Position numbers and translations under genes: made by a program
The notes under the pieces: generated by a model
Told to the model about the DNA's origin: nothing
The model's database searches: none
Seen by the model: only the letters and a program-made list of their open reading frames with translations
In this document: positions 18,424 through 27,932 of the stretch, piece by piece
How positions within the stretch are numbered: the first letter of the stretch is position 1
How the letters are laid out: each line of letters starts with the position of its first letter
Assembly (NCBI GenBank): GCA_030750865.1
Contig: JASMHE010000003.1
Coordinates: forward strand, 62,001-126,000
Reading direction: 5' to 3'
Length of the DNA stretch: 64,000 nt
From: Alphaproteobacteria bacterium
GTDB lineage: Bacteria > Pseudomonadota > Alphaproteobacteria > Micavibrionales > Micavibrionaceae

Positions 18424-18930
18424 TTAGCAGGCAACCGTGTCTGTCGGCGGAAAATCCAGATTGACGATGGTCGGTTCTTTGGCGGCTTCGGCGCGGCCAA
18501 AGGCACGGGCAATGATATTGCCGTCATTTTTATGGGCGTGCCACGACACGGAGAACACATGCGGGTTCTGGGTGAAGGCTTCGTAATAACGGAATTTTTC
18601 CGTGTCATATCTGTTTTTGTCAAAGATATTACCGCGATGGGTCACAAGAATGACAATCGGCAGGCGGTAATTCATACAAAGTGTCGCAAAACAGCCGATG
18701 CTGTTTAGAAAACCGGCATTCTGCACCATGATCAAGGCGCGCTTGCCGGTCATCGCAGCGCCGGATGCAATGCCGAAACATTCTTCTTCGCGGGCGGCGC
18801 GTACATGGGTTATATCGCTTTGGTCGATTTGTTCGATAAACGGAACAAGGTAGCCATCCGGCACGGATGTGACCAGATCAATGTCTGCTTCTTTGCAAAG
18901 TGGTACGAAACGTTCAATCAGATTGGTCAT
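18424..18930 (-). CDS. comD: Sulfopyruvate/phosphonopyruvate decarboxylase, alpha (PYR) subunit
   Basis: 168 residues forming the PYR half of the enzyme. The catalytic Glu that activates TPP is in AAREEECFGIASGAA, and the core MVQNAGFLNSIGCF is typical of the ComD/phosphonopyruvate decarboxylase group. It is the first gene of a two-gene unit with the beta subunit. The two halves would form an active heteromer. Confidence 0.82.
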   Translation of the reverse strand: MTNLIERFVPLCKEADIDLVTSVPDGYLVPFIEQIDQSDITHVRAAREEECFGIASGAAMTGKRALIMVQNAGFLNSIGCFATLCMNYRLPIVILVTHRGNIFDKNRYDTEKFRYYEAFTQNPHVFSVSWHAHKNDGNIIARAFGRAEAAKEPTIVNLDFPPTDTVAC

Positions 18931-19083
18931 GGATATGTCTCCCGTTTACGATGTCATGCCCTGTTTTGTCTTATAATGACGCTAATCCAATTTCGCATGT
19001 TTGGCAAGCGGGACGATGGCGCCTGAAAGTGGTCTATACAGCGGTCTATCTGGCCGATATGCGGGCGGTGCGGATGTCGTGGC

Positions 19084-19395
19084 TTACAGATCAAAGCGGA
19101 TGGTTTTGATATTATTTTTGTGCCCGTGTGTAATGGTTACGGCACTGCGGGCAACGCCGACTTCTTTGGCCAGAAACTTGATCACGGCCTGATTGGCCTT
19201 GCCGTTTTCGGGCACGGTTGTCACATAAACACGAATATGCGGAACGCGGGCATGTGATGCGTCATTGCCTATATCGTCTTTTGTACCGTCTTTCGTGTCG
19301 TCTATGGTGATACGATTGCGTGATGCCTTCGGTGTGACCTTGACCGTGATGGTGTGGTCCGGTGCGGCGGTGATATAGGATTTTAGATCGGACAT
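19084..19395 (-). CDS. DUF167/YggU family protein
   Basis: 103 residues with the family features VKVTPKASRNRI near the N terminus and VPENGKANQAVIKFLAKEVGV in the second half. The central part (DDTKDGTKDDIGNDAS) is a low-complexity insertion of Asp and Lys not usual in the family. Function of DUF167 is unknown. It stands alone. Confidence 0.85.
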   Translation of the reverse strand: MSDLKSYITAAPDHTITVKVTPKASRNRITIDDTKDGTKDDIGNDASHARVPHIRVYVTTVPENGKANQAVIKFLAKEVGVARSAVTITHGHKNNIKTIRFDL

Positions 19396-19497
19396 TATTT
19401 AAAAAAAGGACGGCTCTGCCATTGTTATTTGTGCGCGTTCATCTATATTAGCCTACGCTGGAGCAACCAACAATACTGTCGAAAGAGAGTTTATGTC

Positions 19498-20859
19498 ATG
19501 CAGTCGCGTTTTTTGAATGTTGGACACCCTGTTTTTACACTTTTTATGGCCGTCATCGTGCTTGCCGCTTGTAAGCCGGAGCAAGGACCACAAGGCGCGC
19601 AGGGGCAAATGCAGCCTGCGGAAGTTGACGTATCAACGCCGCTTTTGAAAACGATTACGGAATGGGATGAATATGTCGGCCGTTTTGAAGCTGTCGAGCG
19701 TGTTGATCTACGGTCGCGCGTGACCGGATATTTGCAGGAAATCAGATTTACAGACGGGCAGTTTGTTGAAAAAGGTGATGTGCTTTTTGTGATTGATCCG
19801 CGTCCGTTTGAATATGCCCTTGAACGCGCGCAAGCCCAGCACGTTCTGGCCGAAAAAGAATATAAGCGCGCCCGCAAATTGCGGAACACACAAGCCATCT
19901 CACAAGAAGATCTTGACCGCAGACAGCAAGAACTGCGCGCTGCAGAAGCATCGCTTCGTGATGCGGAATTGGATGTGGAATATACCGAAGTGCGATCCCC
20001 CATTGACGGGAAAGTCAGCCGCGATTTCATCAATGTCGGCAACCTTGTGCGCGAAAATGATACGATTTTAACGCGGCTTGTCTCGATTGACCCGATCCAT
20101 TTTTATTTTGAAGCCAATCAGAACCAGCTGTTGAAATATAAACGGATGGAACAGAACCGCGCCCAGACGGACAATGCGCAGGATGATGTGGCACACGACG
20201 CGGATGGTCCGCAGAAAATGGATGCGGCGGCAAAGCCGGTCTATATCCGTTTGCAGGACGAGGAAAAGTTCGTGCATGCCGGTCAGATGGATTTCATTGA
20301 TAATGTGATCGACCCGGGGACGGGCACAATTCAGGGCCGTGCGATTGTGCCGAATGATGATCGGGTGATCGTGCCGGGGATGTTCGGCCGTGTCCGTGTA
20401 TCGGGCAGCGCGCCGTATGAAGCGATACTTATTCCCGATATCGCTGTACAGACTGATCAGGACAAGAAATTTGTTTATGTTGTAAATGACCAAAATCAGG
20501 CCGTGCGTAAATATATTGCATTGGGGCCGATCCGTGACAGCGGGTTTTATATCGTGCAAGACGGTCTTACGCCGACAGACCGTGTTGTTGTGAACGGCAC
20601 GCAGCGTATTCGCATGCCGGAACAGCCTGTGAAACCTGTGCCGACGGATTTGCACGAAAATGGTGTTTTCGCACCGGGTAAACAGGCCGATGATGGAACA
20701 CAGGCTAATGCAAAACAAGCAGATGCAAAACAGGGCGGCGATGATTTGCCGTCTGTGCCGTCCTCCCCCGCACCGGATGAAATGCACGATGATGCAGCCG
20801 CCGGAGCGGATATGCAACAAGAGGTACAGGAAGACGTACAAAAAGACGTACAGGAATAA
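19498..20859 (+). CDS. RND efflux periplasmic adaptor (MFP), lipoprotein
   Basis: 453 residues. A lipoprotein signal ends in the lipobox VLAAC (Cys about residue 23). Then come the barrel-sandwich (RVDLRSRVTGYLQEIRF, VIDPRPFEYALERAQA), the helical hairpin and the second lipoyl half (RSPIDGKVSRDFINVGN). The C-terminal 60 residues are a Gln/Asp-rich tail ending in three repeats of QE/KDVQ, which is longer than normal. First gene of a three-gene pump operon; it bridges the inner-membrane pump and the outer-membrane channel. Start chosen at MQSRFLN after AAAGAGAG. Confidence 0.93.
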   Translation: MQSRFLNVGHPVFTLFMAVIVLAACKPEQGPQGAQGQMQPAEVDVSTPLLKTITEWDEYVGRFEAVERVDLRSRVTGYLQEIRFTDGQFVEKGDVLFVIDPRPFEYALERAQAQHVLAEKEYKRARKLRNTQAISQEDLDRRQQELRAAEASLRDAELDVEYTEVRSPIDGKVSRDFINVGNLVRENDTILTRLVSIDPIHFYFEANQNQLLKYKRMEQNRAQTDNAQDDVAHDADGPQKMDAAAKPVYIRLQDEEKFVHAGQMDFIDNVIDPGTGTIQGRAIVPNDDRVIVPGMFGRVRVSGSAPYEAILIPDIAVQTDQDKKFVYVVNDQNQAVRKYIALGPIRDSGFYIVQDGLTPTDRVVVNGTQRIRMPEQPVKPVPTDLHENGVFAPGKQADDGTQANAKQADAKQGGDDLPSVPSSPAPDEMHDDAAAGADMQQEVQEDVQKDVQE

Positions 20860-20905
20860 AAACGCATAAGACAAAGCATGCCGTATAAGGCAGGAATGTG
20901 ATCCC

Positions 20906-23900
20906 ATGAAGTTTTCAGATTTTTTCATCGTCAGGCCGATCTTTGCCACTGTGGTGTCGTCAATCATTGTGATTATCGGCATGCTCGCCTATTTCAATTT
21001 ACCCGTTGAGCAATATCCGCAAATTGCGCCGCCGACGATTCAGGTCTCGGCCTCTTATCCCGGTGCGAATGCGCAAACGGTTGCCGATACGGTGGCCACA
21101 CCGCTGGAACAGGAGATCAGCGGGATCGAAGGCATGCTTTATATGTTGTCGCAATCGACGGCGGATGGCCGCATGTCGCTGACCATTACGTTTGAATTGG
21201 GCACTGATCTGGATGAAGCGCAGGTGCTGGTTCAAAACCGTGTATCGATCGCAGAACCCCGCTTGCCCGAACAAGTCCGGCGGCTGGGTGTCACCACGCA
21301 AAAGAATTCGCCGGATTTGATGCTGGTGGTCAATATGTTCTCGCCGGATAAAACATATGACCAGACCTATATCGGCAACTATGCCGTTTTGAAGGTACGT
21401 GACCAGCTAAAACGCATTGATGGCATTGGTGATGTGATGATGTTCGGCGCGGCCGAATATGCTATGCGTGTCTGGCTAAACCCTGATTTGGTCCAGTCAT
21501 ACGGTATGACGGCGGGCGAAGTTGTGCAGGCACTGCGCGCGCAAAATGTGCAGGTCGCCGGTGGTGTCTTAAACCAATCACCACAGCCTGATCCGCTCGG
21601 GTTCGAGTTTAATATCCAGACGCAGGGACGTTTGATCGATCCGGCGCAGTTTGAAAATATTATTGTGAAATCCGGCGAAGACGGACGTATTGTGCGTCTG
21701 CGTGATGTCGGCCGCGTTGAACTGGGCGCGCAGGATTATTCGACACGGGGGTATATGGGCGAATCATCGGCTATTGCGCTGCCTGTGTTCCAGCGTCCCG
21801 GCTCAAATGCACTGGAAACGGCCGATGCGGTGAAGGAAACAATGGAAGCGTTGAAAGCCGAATTTCCGGCGGGGCTGGATTACCGCATTGTTTATAACCC
21901 GACCGATTATATCGACCAGTCGATCGCCGAAGTGATTAAGACAATGCTTATTGCGGTGCTTCTTGTGGTGTTCGTGGTCATTCTGTTCTTGCAGACATGG
22001 CGCGCGGCGATCATTCCTGTGATGGCGATTCCGGTTTCGTTGATCGGTACATTTGCCGTGATGTTCGGGCTTGATTTCTCGCTGAACAGTTTGACGCTGT
22101 TCGGGTTGGTGCTGGCCATCGGCGTGGTGGTGGATGATGCCATTGTCGTCGTGGAAAATGTAGAACGCAATCTGGCGCGCGGCCTGAAGCCGGTTGATGC
22201 GGCCAAAGAAACCATGCGCGAGGTCGGATCGGCCTTGATTGCAACCAGTCTGGTGTTGGTTGCGGTGTTCTTGCCGACGGCATTTTTGGGCGGTATTACC
22301 GGACAATTTTACAAGCAGTTCGGCGTGACCATCGCTGTGGCGACAATGATTTCGACGATTGTATCACTGACCCTCAGCCCCGCAATGGCGGCCTTATTCA
22401 TGCATAAAAATGAAAATGACGAAGATCATATTCCGCGTCATAAATTTGCCCATCCGCTACGCTTTTTCTTCTGTGAATTTAACAAGGGCATGTCTTATCT
22501 GTCCGATAAATACGGCAATCTGACGAAAAAGCTTGTGCTGTTCGGCGGCCTTGTTTTGATTGTGTATGCGGCTTTGATCGGTTTGACAGGCTATCAGTTC
22601 AACAAAGTACCGCGCGGTTTTATTCCGCCGCAGGATCAGGGCTATTTCATTATCTCGATCCAGTTGCCGTCTGCGGCATCGCTGGAACGTACGGATAAAG
22701 TGGTGCAAGAGACAACGCAGAAAATTCTGGCGCTTGATGGTGTGGCCAATGCCGTCGGCTTTACGGGTTTTTCCGGTGCGACATTTACAAATGCATCAAA
22801 TGCCGGTGTGATTTTCCCTGTGTTGGACAGTTTCGAAAAACGGCATGCGGCGGGGCTGAGTTATGATTCCATTCTGGGGTCGATGCGCGGTGTCGCCGGC
22901 AGTATCAAAGATGCGTTCGTCGTTGTTATTCCGCCGCCGCCCGTGCGCGGCATTGGTACGGCGGGCGGGTTCCGTATGATGGTGCAGGACCGCGAAGGGC
23001 GTGGACTGGATGTGTTGGAACAAGCGGCATGGACGCTGGCCGGTGCGGCCAATCAATCCGGCGTTGTGACATCGGTCTTCACAATGTTTGAAAACAGCAC
23101 GCCGCAACTTTATCTGGATATTAACCGCGAACAAGCCGAACGGCTTGGCGTGCCTGTGCAACGGATTTTCGAAGCGCTGGAGATTTATATCGGGTCTGTC
23201 TTTGTCAATGACTTCAACTATCTGGGGCGGACATTCCGCGTGACGGCGCAGGCCGATGCGCCGTATCGTTTAACGGCTGATGATGCGCTGCGCCTGCGCG
23301 TGCGCAATGACAGCGGCGAGATGATTCCGATTGGCGCTGTTGCAACGGTTGCCGATACGGCAGGATCATCGCGCGTGCCGCGTTATAATCTGTATCCGGC
23401 CGCATCCCTGATGGGCGATACATTGCCAGGCCGCAGTACGGGCGAAGGATTGATGACGATGGAACATCTGGCCGATCAGGTATTGCCGGACGGTATCGGA
23501 TATGAATGGACAGAAATCGCCTATCAACAAAAACAAACAGGTAACACGGCGGCCGTTGCGTTTGCGCTGGCTGTACTGTTCGTGTTTTTGGTCTTGTCTG
23601 CGCAATATGAAAGCTGGGTCTTGCCGCTTGCGATTGTGTTGATTGTGCCGATGTGTTTGCTGTCGGCGATTACGGGGATCAGCCTTGCGGGTATGGATAA
23701 TAATATTCTGACACAAATCGGGCTTGTCACGTTGGTGGGGCTTGCCTGTAAGAATGCGATTTTGATTGTCGAGTTTGCGCGCGATCTGGAAGAAGCAGGT
23801 CGTAACCGCTGGGATGCCGCGGTCGAGGCCGCGACATTACGTTTCCGGCCGATTTTGATGACATCCATGTCGTTCATTTTGGGTGTTTTACCGCTGATCT

Positions 23901-24088
23901 TCGCAACGGGCGCGGGGTCTGAAATGCGGCAGGCATTGGGCGTGACGGTCTTTAGTGGTATGCTGGGTGTAACGGTGTTCGGCCTGTTATTTACCCCTGT
24001 CTTTTATGTTCTGTGCCGCAAGCTCGATTTTCTGGGTAATGAAGATGACAAAAAACAAGCGGCGCTATGGCGAGGAGAAAATATCTGA
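20906..24088 (+). CDS. RND multidrug efflux transporter (HAE1/AcrB family)
   Basis: 1060 residues, the standard length for AcrB-type pumps. The N terminus FSDFFIVRPIFATVVSSIIV is characteristic. Proton-relay acidic pair is in VLAIGVVVDDAIVVVENVER, and the mirrored second-half helix carries LVTLVGLACKNAILIVEFA. Porter-domain text includes GIEGMLYMLSQS. It would work as an inner-membrane trimer using proton force to export drugs, detergents or lipids. The stop overlaps the next gene by one base (TGATG). Confidence 0.95.
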   Translation: MKFSDFFIVRPIFATVVSSIIVIIGMLAYFNLPVEQYPQIAPPTIQVSASYPGANAQTVADTVATPLEQEISGIEGMLYMLSQSTADGRMSLTITFELGTDLDEAQVLVQNRVSIAEPRLPEQVRRLGVTTQKNSPDLMLVVNMFSPDKTYDQTYIGNYAVLKVRDQLKRIDGIGDVMMFGAAEYAMRVWLNPDLVQSYGMTAGEVVQALRAQNVQVAGGVLNQSPQPDPLGFEFNIQTQGRLIDPAQFENIIVKSGEDGRIVRLRDVGRVELGAQDYSTRGYMGESSAIALPVFQRPGSNALETADAVKETMEALKAEFPAGLDYRIVYNPTDYIDQSIAEVIKTMLIAVLLVVFVVILFLQTWRAAIIPVMAIPVSLIGTFAVMFGLDFSLNSLTLFGLVLAIGVVVDDAIVVVENVERNLARGLKPVDAAKETMREVGSALIATSLVLVAVFLPTAFLGGITGQFYKQFGVTIAVATMISTIVSLTLSPAMAALFMHKNENDEDHIPRHKFAHPLRFFFCEFNKGMSYLSDKYGNLTKKLVLFGGLVLIVYAALIGLTGYQFNKVPRGFIPPQDQGYFIISIQLPSAASLERTDKVVQETTQKILALDGVANAVGFTGFSGATFTNASNAGVIFPVLDSFEKRHAAGLSYDSILGSMRGVAGSIKDAFVVVIPPPPVRGIGTAGGFRMMVQDREGRGLDVLEQAAWTLAGAANQSGVVTSVFTMFENSTPQLYLDINREQAERLGVPVQRIFEALEIYIGSVFVNDFNYLGRTFRVTAQADAPYRLTADDALRLRVRNDSGEMIPIGAVATVADTAGSSRVPRYNLYPAASLMGDTLPGRSTGEGLMTMEHLADQVLPDGIGYEWTEIAYQQKQTGNTAAVAFALAVLFVFLVLSAQYESWVLPLAIVLIVPMCLLSAITGISLAGMDNNILTQIGLVTLVGLACKNAILIVEFARDLEEAGRNRWDAAVEAATLRFRPILMTSMSFILGVLPLIFATGAGSEMRQALGVTVFSGMLGVTVFGLLFTPVFYVLCRKLDFLGNEDDKKQAALWRGENI

Positions 24089-25755
24089 TGACGGTATCAC
24101 GGCAAAAACATAATGCGCGGTTTTCTGTGCGCACTTTTTTATGCACGGCGGCGCTGACGGCCATAACTGTAACGCTTGGCGGGTGCGGCATGTCGATGAA
24201 AGATATGACTGATTATATCACGCCGTCTTTTTTAGATCGGGCCGAAGACGCACAGTTTGACCATGATGCAAAATACCGTGCAGCTGCGCCTGTGGCGGCA
24301 TGGTGGCGCGAATTTGATGATCCGCTGCTGGCGGCGCTGGTTGAACAATCACTGGAGACTAATCTGGATATTCGGCGTGCGATGGCCAATTTGCGCGAAG
24401 CCCGCGCGATTGCCAGTCGTACCGGTTTTGATCGTTTCCCGACGGTGACGGCCGATGCCTCTTATGCGCGCCAGCGTCTGAGCGAAGGTGGCGTATCGGG
24501 CGGCGCGGTACAGGACCGTACGCTTGATGTGTACGAGACGGGCTTTGATGCGTTGTGGGAACTTGATTTGTTTGGCCGCGTGTCTCAGCGTATTGCGGCG
24601 GCCGAGGCGCTGGAAGCATCGGCAGAAGCTGATCTGAAACGTATTTATGTCAGTATCGCGGCTGAAGTGGCGCGGACCTATATCGAACTGCGCGGCGCGC
24701 AATACAGGCTGGATATAGCCGAACGCAACACGGAGAACCAGCAGGAAACATATGATTTGACGATGAAGCTGGCCAATGGCGGCCGTGCCACAGCGCTGGA
24801 TACGGCGCGCGCGCAGACACAGCTTGATTTGACACGGGCCAGCATTCCGCCGCTTCATGCCGAGGTGCAAGCCGCGATCCACCGTTTGTCCGTTCTGACG
24901 GGGCAGGTGCCGGATGCGCTGTCTGCGGATTTATCGACCCGCAAAATCTTGCCGAGCTTGCCTGTTTCCGTGAATATCGGGGATGTATCGGGCTTGTTGA
25001 AACGTCGTATGGATGTGGAAGTGGCCGCACAGAATTTGAGGTCTGCCGTGGCATCGTACAATTTATCGACGGCAGAGATTTTTCCAGAAGTTAATCTGAC
25101 GGGTGCAATCGGCTATGCGGCGACAGATTTTGACCAGATCGGCACGTCATCAGCATTGCAATGGGCGATCGGCCCGACCATCAGTTGGCGCGCATTTGAT
25201 ATGGGGCGCGTACGGGCAGAGATCGAGCGCGATGATGCGCGTGCAATGGCCGCCGTGGCGGATTATGAACAAACGGTACTCCGCGCGCTTGAAGACGTAC
25301 AAACGTCGCTGAGTGATTTTACCCGCGAGGAAGAGCGCCGCGTGATTTTACGTCAGGCCGCCGGATCTGCGGCAGAGGCCGCACGTATCGCCCGTGTACG
25401 CTTTGATCAGGGGGCGGATGGCTTCCTTGATGTGCTGGACTCCGAGCGTGTTTTGCTTGATGCCGAAGATAGTCTGGCACAAAGCGAGATTTCCGCTGCG
25501 CTTGACATGATTGGTATTTATAAGGCGCTTGGCGGCGGCTGGCAGGTGGCACCGGTTGCGATGGCACAAGGTGATATGCCGAAAGAAATGCTGGCACAGA
25601 CAACACCCGCACCAGAATCAGACCCTGAACCTGAACCAGCACAGGCGCAAGATGTTACGCCGGATGCGCCAATAGATGCCCTGACAGATGCACAAGTACA
25701 GGAACAGAAAGAAAAGCAAGCAGATCTTTCGCAAACAGACGGGCAAAGCGAATAG
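24088..25755 (+). CDS. Outer-membrane efflux channel (NodT/OprM family lipoprotein)
   Basis: 555 residues. A lipoprotein signal ends in LGGC. Two TolC-type repeats follow, with AAWWREFDDPLLAALVEQSL at the start of the first and AAEVARTYIELRGAQYRL in the helical barrel. The tail after residue 490 is Pro/Glu/Gln-rich (PESDPEPEPAQ) and probably disordered. The ATG overlaps the pump stop, with CGAGGAG upstream, so translation is coupled. Completes the tripartite pump. Confidence 0.93.
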   Translation: MTVSRQKHNARFSVRTFLCTAALTAITVTLGGCGMSMKDMTDYITPSFLDRAEDAQFDHDAKYRAAAPVAAWWREFDDPLLAALVEQSLETNLDIRRAMANLREARAIASRTGFDRFPTVTADASYARQRLSEGGVSGGAVQDRTLDVYETGFDALWELDLFGRVSQRIAAAEALEASAEADLKRIYVSIAAEVARTYIELRGAQYRLDIAERNTENQQETYDLTMKLANGGRATALDTARAQTQLDLTRASIPPLHAEVQAAIHRLSVLTGQVPDALSADLSTRKILPSLPVSVNIGDVSGLLKRRMDVEVAAQNLRSAVASYNLSTAEIFPEVNLTGAIGYAATDFDQIGTSSALQWAIGPTISWRAFDMGRVRAEIERDDARAMAAVADYEQTVLRALEDVQTSLSDFTREEERRVILRQAAGSAAEAARIARVRFDQGADGFLDVLDSERVLLDAEDSLAQSEISAALDMIGIYKALGGGWQVAPVAMAQGDMPKEMLAQTTPAPESDPEPEPAQAQDVTPDAPIDALTDAQVQEQKEKQADLSQTDGQSE

Positions 25756-25761
25756 GGGCGG

Positions 25762-26361
25762 ATGATGCTGGAAAACATTATTTTACCCGATATCATTGAA
25801 ACGCCGCGCTTGCGGTTATTGCAAACTGTGCCAGATACGCAAGTGTCTGTGATGCAAGCCGCCTTGCGTGAATCGCGCGACATTTTGACGCCGTGGTTTA
25901 AATGGGCGGAACTGCCGGAAACCTATGAGATATCGACTATTCAGGAACGATTGAATCAATCGCGTCGGAACTGGGCGAGCGCGATGAAAAAAGGCATTGA
26001 TTATCCCTATTACATCACAGATAAACAGACCGGTGATTTTCAGGGCTGTCTGGGGGTTATGCTGTTCGATTGCTATGAAAAGCCGCATGCCGAACTGGGA
26101 TACTGGATGCGTAAAGCGGCGCATGGTAAGGGCTATATGCCCGAAGCGGTACAGCATCTTACCGATAGTTTGCTTGATAGTGGTGTATTGCACAAAGTGA
26201 CAATCGTCTGCCGTCCGGTGAATGTCGCATCGGCGCGTGTTGCCGAAAAAGCGGGGTTTGTGTTTGAACAGCGCGGCGATGGCACGCTGTGTTTGCGTGA
26301 TCCGGATGCGGATCATGAATATATGGTCTTTCAGCGCGCTGTGGCAGATCAAAGTGATTAG
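25762..26361 (+). CDS. GNAT acetyltransferase, RimJ/RimL type
   Basis: 199 residues. The family opening IIETPRLRLLQTVPD, the central ELGYWMRKAAHGKGYMPEAVQHL acetyl-CoA binding stretch, and NVASARVAEKAGFVFE near the end identify an N-acetyltransferase acting on protein N termini or small amines. It follows the efflux operon after six bases and may be transcribed with it. Confidence 0.88.
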   Translation: MMLENIILPDIIETPRLRLLQTVPDTQVSVMQAALRESRDILTPWFKWAELPETYEISTIQERLNQSRRNWASAMKKGIDYPYYITDKQTGDFQGCLGVMLFDCYEKPHAELGYWMRKAAHGKGYMPEAVQHLTDSLLDSGVLHKVTIVCRPVNVASARVAEKAGFVFEQRGDGTLCLRDPDADHEYMVFQRAVADQSD

Positions 26362-26687
26362 CATAGATGCGTAACGCGCATCCACCGGAACTGACCACTC
26401 CAAACCGACCATCCCAAGCGGTTCTTCCAAGCCAACCATCCAGACCTATACCAGACCTATATCTGAATCCATATTCCAATGCTCTTTGGCGGTGATACGG
26501 TTTTCGTCTAAAACTGCGCCTTAGCGTGTGAAGCGGGCGGCGACGCAGGTAAGCGTGCGCGATGAAGGTCCGCATGAAGGTCCGCAAGGGGTCTGTTATG
26601 TTGATGAAGGCGCTCTCATTTGAACTTGGTGGTAATTTGGCGGCATTCTCTCTTCTCTTTTGAGGTGAACAGCGTTATATATCACAC
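26362..26687. other. Intergenic region with short tandem repeats
   Basis: 326 bp without a convincing gene. It has small direct repeats: CCAGACCTATA-type units twice around 26431-26452 and ATGAAGGTCCGC twice around 26562-26585. A weak promoter is possible before resB, but I see no clear -35/-10 pair and no terminator hairpin. Confidence 0.5.
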
Positions 26688-27932
26688 ATGCAAAATGATC
26701 GTTCTGAAACAGCCAATCATTTTTTGAAACGCGCTCTGTTTTTTCTGGGCGGGCCGCGTTTGCTATTCTACGTTTTGCCCTATTTGATGGTGATTCTGAT
26801 ATTGGGGACGGTCAGCCAGAAATGGATCGGCCTTTACGCCGCGCTTGAAACCTATTTTTATTCTTTTTATTTTATGATCGGTATCTTGCCGCTGCCCGGC
26901 GGTTTGATCGCAATGGGGCTTGTGTTTGTGAATATGATCGTGAAATTCATCTGGTTCAGTCCGTGGTCACGGGCAAAAACGGCGACCAATCTGACGCATC
27001 TGGGCGTGATTATTTTATTGGCGGGCGGTATTGTTTCCGCATTAACGCGTTATGATGGTGTGATGGGGGTGGCGCTGGATCAAACAGAATCTGCTGCGCA
27101 ATCCTATGAAGATGCTGATTTTGTCGTGCGTGATGAAACGCGCGGTGATGTGGTGTTGCGCCTGCCCTATGAAACTTTGCGGGCAGATGATGTGATTGCG
27201 GGCGCGCAGTCCGGCCTGCCGTTTGATATCACGATTCTGGATGCATGTCTGAATTGTGACATTGTTTTGCGTGATCCGTCGCAGGCCGAGGATTGGGTCG
27301 GACCGGCGGCGTCAATGGCGCTGGTCGATAAAAAGCCGGACAAACAGCCTGAAAATAATTTACAGGGTGTGTCATTTCGTATTGAAGGTACGGACGCTGC
27401 CGATGGTCATTATCTGACATTTGAATCGTTTCCGAAACCGCCGCGTGTCGAAGAAGATGAGAAGACGTACACCCTGTACGTGGAGCGGCGGCCGCATGAA
27501 TTGCCGTTTCAGGTTCAGTTGACAGCGTTTGAAAAAACACTCTATCCGGGCACGGATAAGGCAAAAGCCTATCGCTCGGATGTGATTATCCGTGGTGGTG
27601 AACAAACGTTCGCGGCAACTGTGACAATGAATAATCCGTTGCGGTATGAAGGGTACACATTATATCAATCCTCCTATTACGCCTTGCCGGACGGCACGCC
27701 TGTTAGTGTATTTTCCGTGGTGCGTAACAAAGGGTACGTATTCCCGTACGTGTCTTGTATTTTGATTGCATTGGGGCTGTTGCTGCATGTTGTGTTTCGT
27801 ACGATGAATGGTGTGGTGGCGCGGTCAGCGGCACGGCCAGTTACAGGACCAGTCACAGGAATGGTCAACGGGACGAAGATGAGGGGCGAAGATAGAGCGA
27901 ATAAAGAGACGAAGGAAGGGGTGTCATCATGA
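26688..27932 (+). CDS. resB: System II cytochrome c biogenesis protein ResB
   Basis: 414 residues. Three N-terminal helices include the family segment LPYLMVILILGTVSQ. A large periplasmic domain follows (with AVTMNNPLRYEGYTLYQSSYY, strongly typical), then a final helix. ResB and CcsA deliver and attach haem to apocytochrome c. The start overlaps nothing upstream; the stop overlaps ccsA by four bases (ATGA). Confidence 0.88.
   Translation: MQNDRSETANHFLKRALFFLGGPRLLFYVLPYLMVILILGTVSQKWIGLYAALETYFYSFYFMIGILPLPGGLIAMGLVFVNMIVKFIWFSPWSRAKTATNLTHLGVIILLAGGIVSALTRYDGVMGVALDQTESAAQSYEDADFVVRDETRGDVVLRLPYETLRADDVIAGAQSGLPFDITILDACLNCDIVLRDPSQAEDWVGPAASMALVDKKPDKQPENNLQGVSFRIEGTDAADGHYLTFESFPKPPRVEEDEKTYTLYVERRPHELPFQVQLTAFEKTLYPGTDKAKAYRSDVIIRGGEQTFAATVTMNNPLRYEGYTLYQSSYYALPDGTPVSVFSVVRNKGYVFPYVSCILIALGLLLHVVFRTMNGVVARSAARPVTGPVTGMVNGTKMRGEDRANKETKEGVSS

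Noticed and set aside
26362..26687. Short direct repeats as a CRISPR or satellite array
   Set aside because: Only two copies of each, with no regular spacers; no cas genes anywhere in the window.
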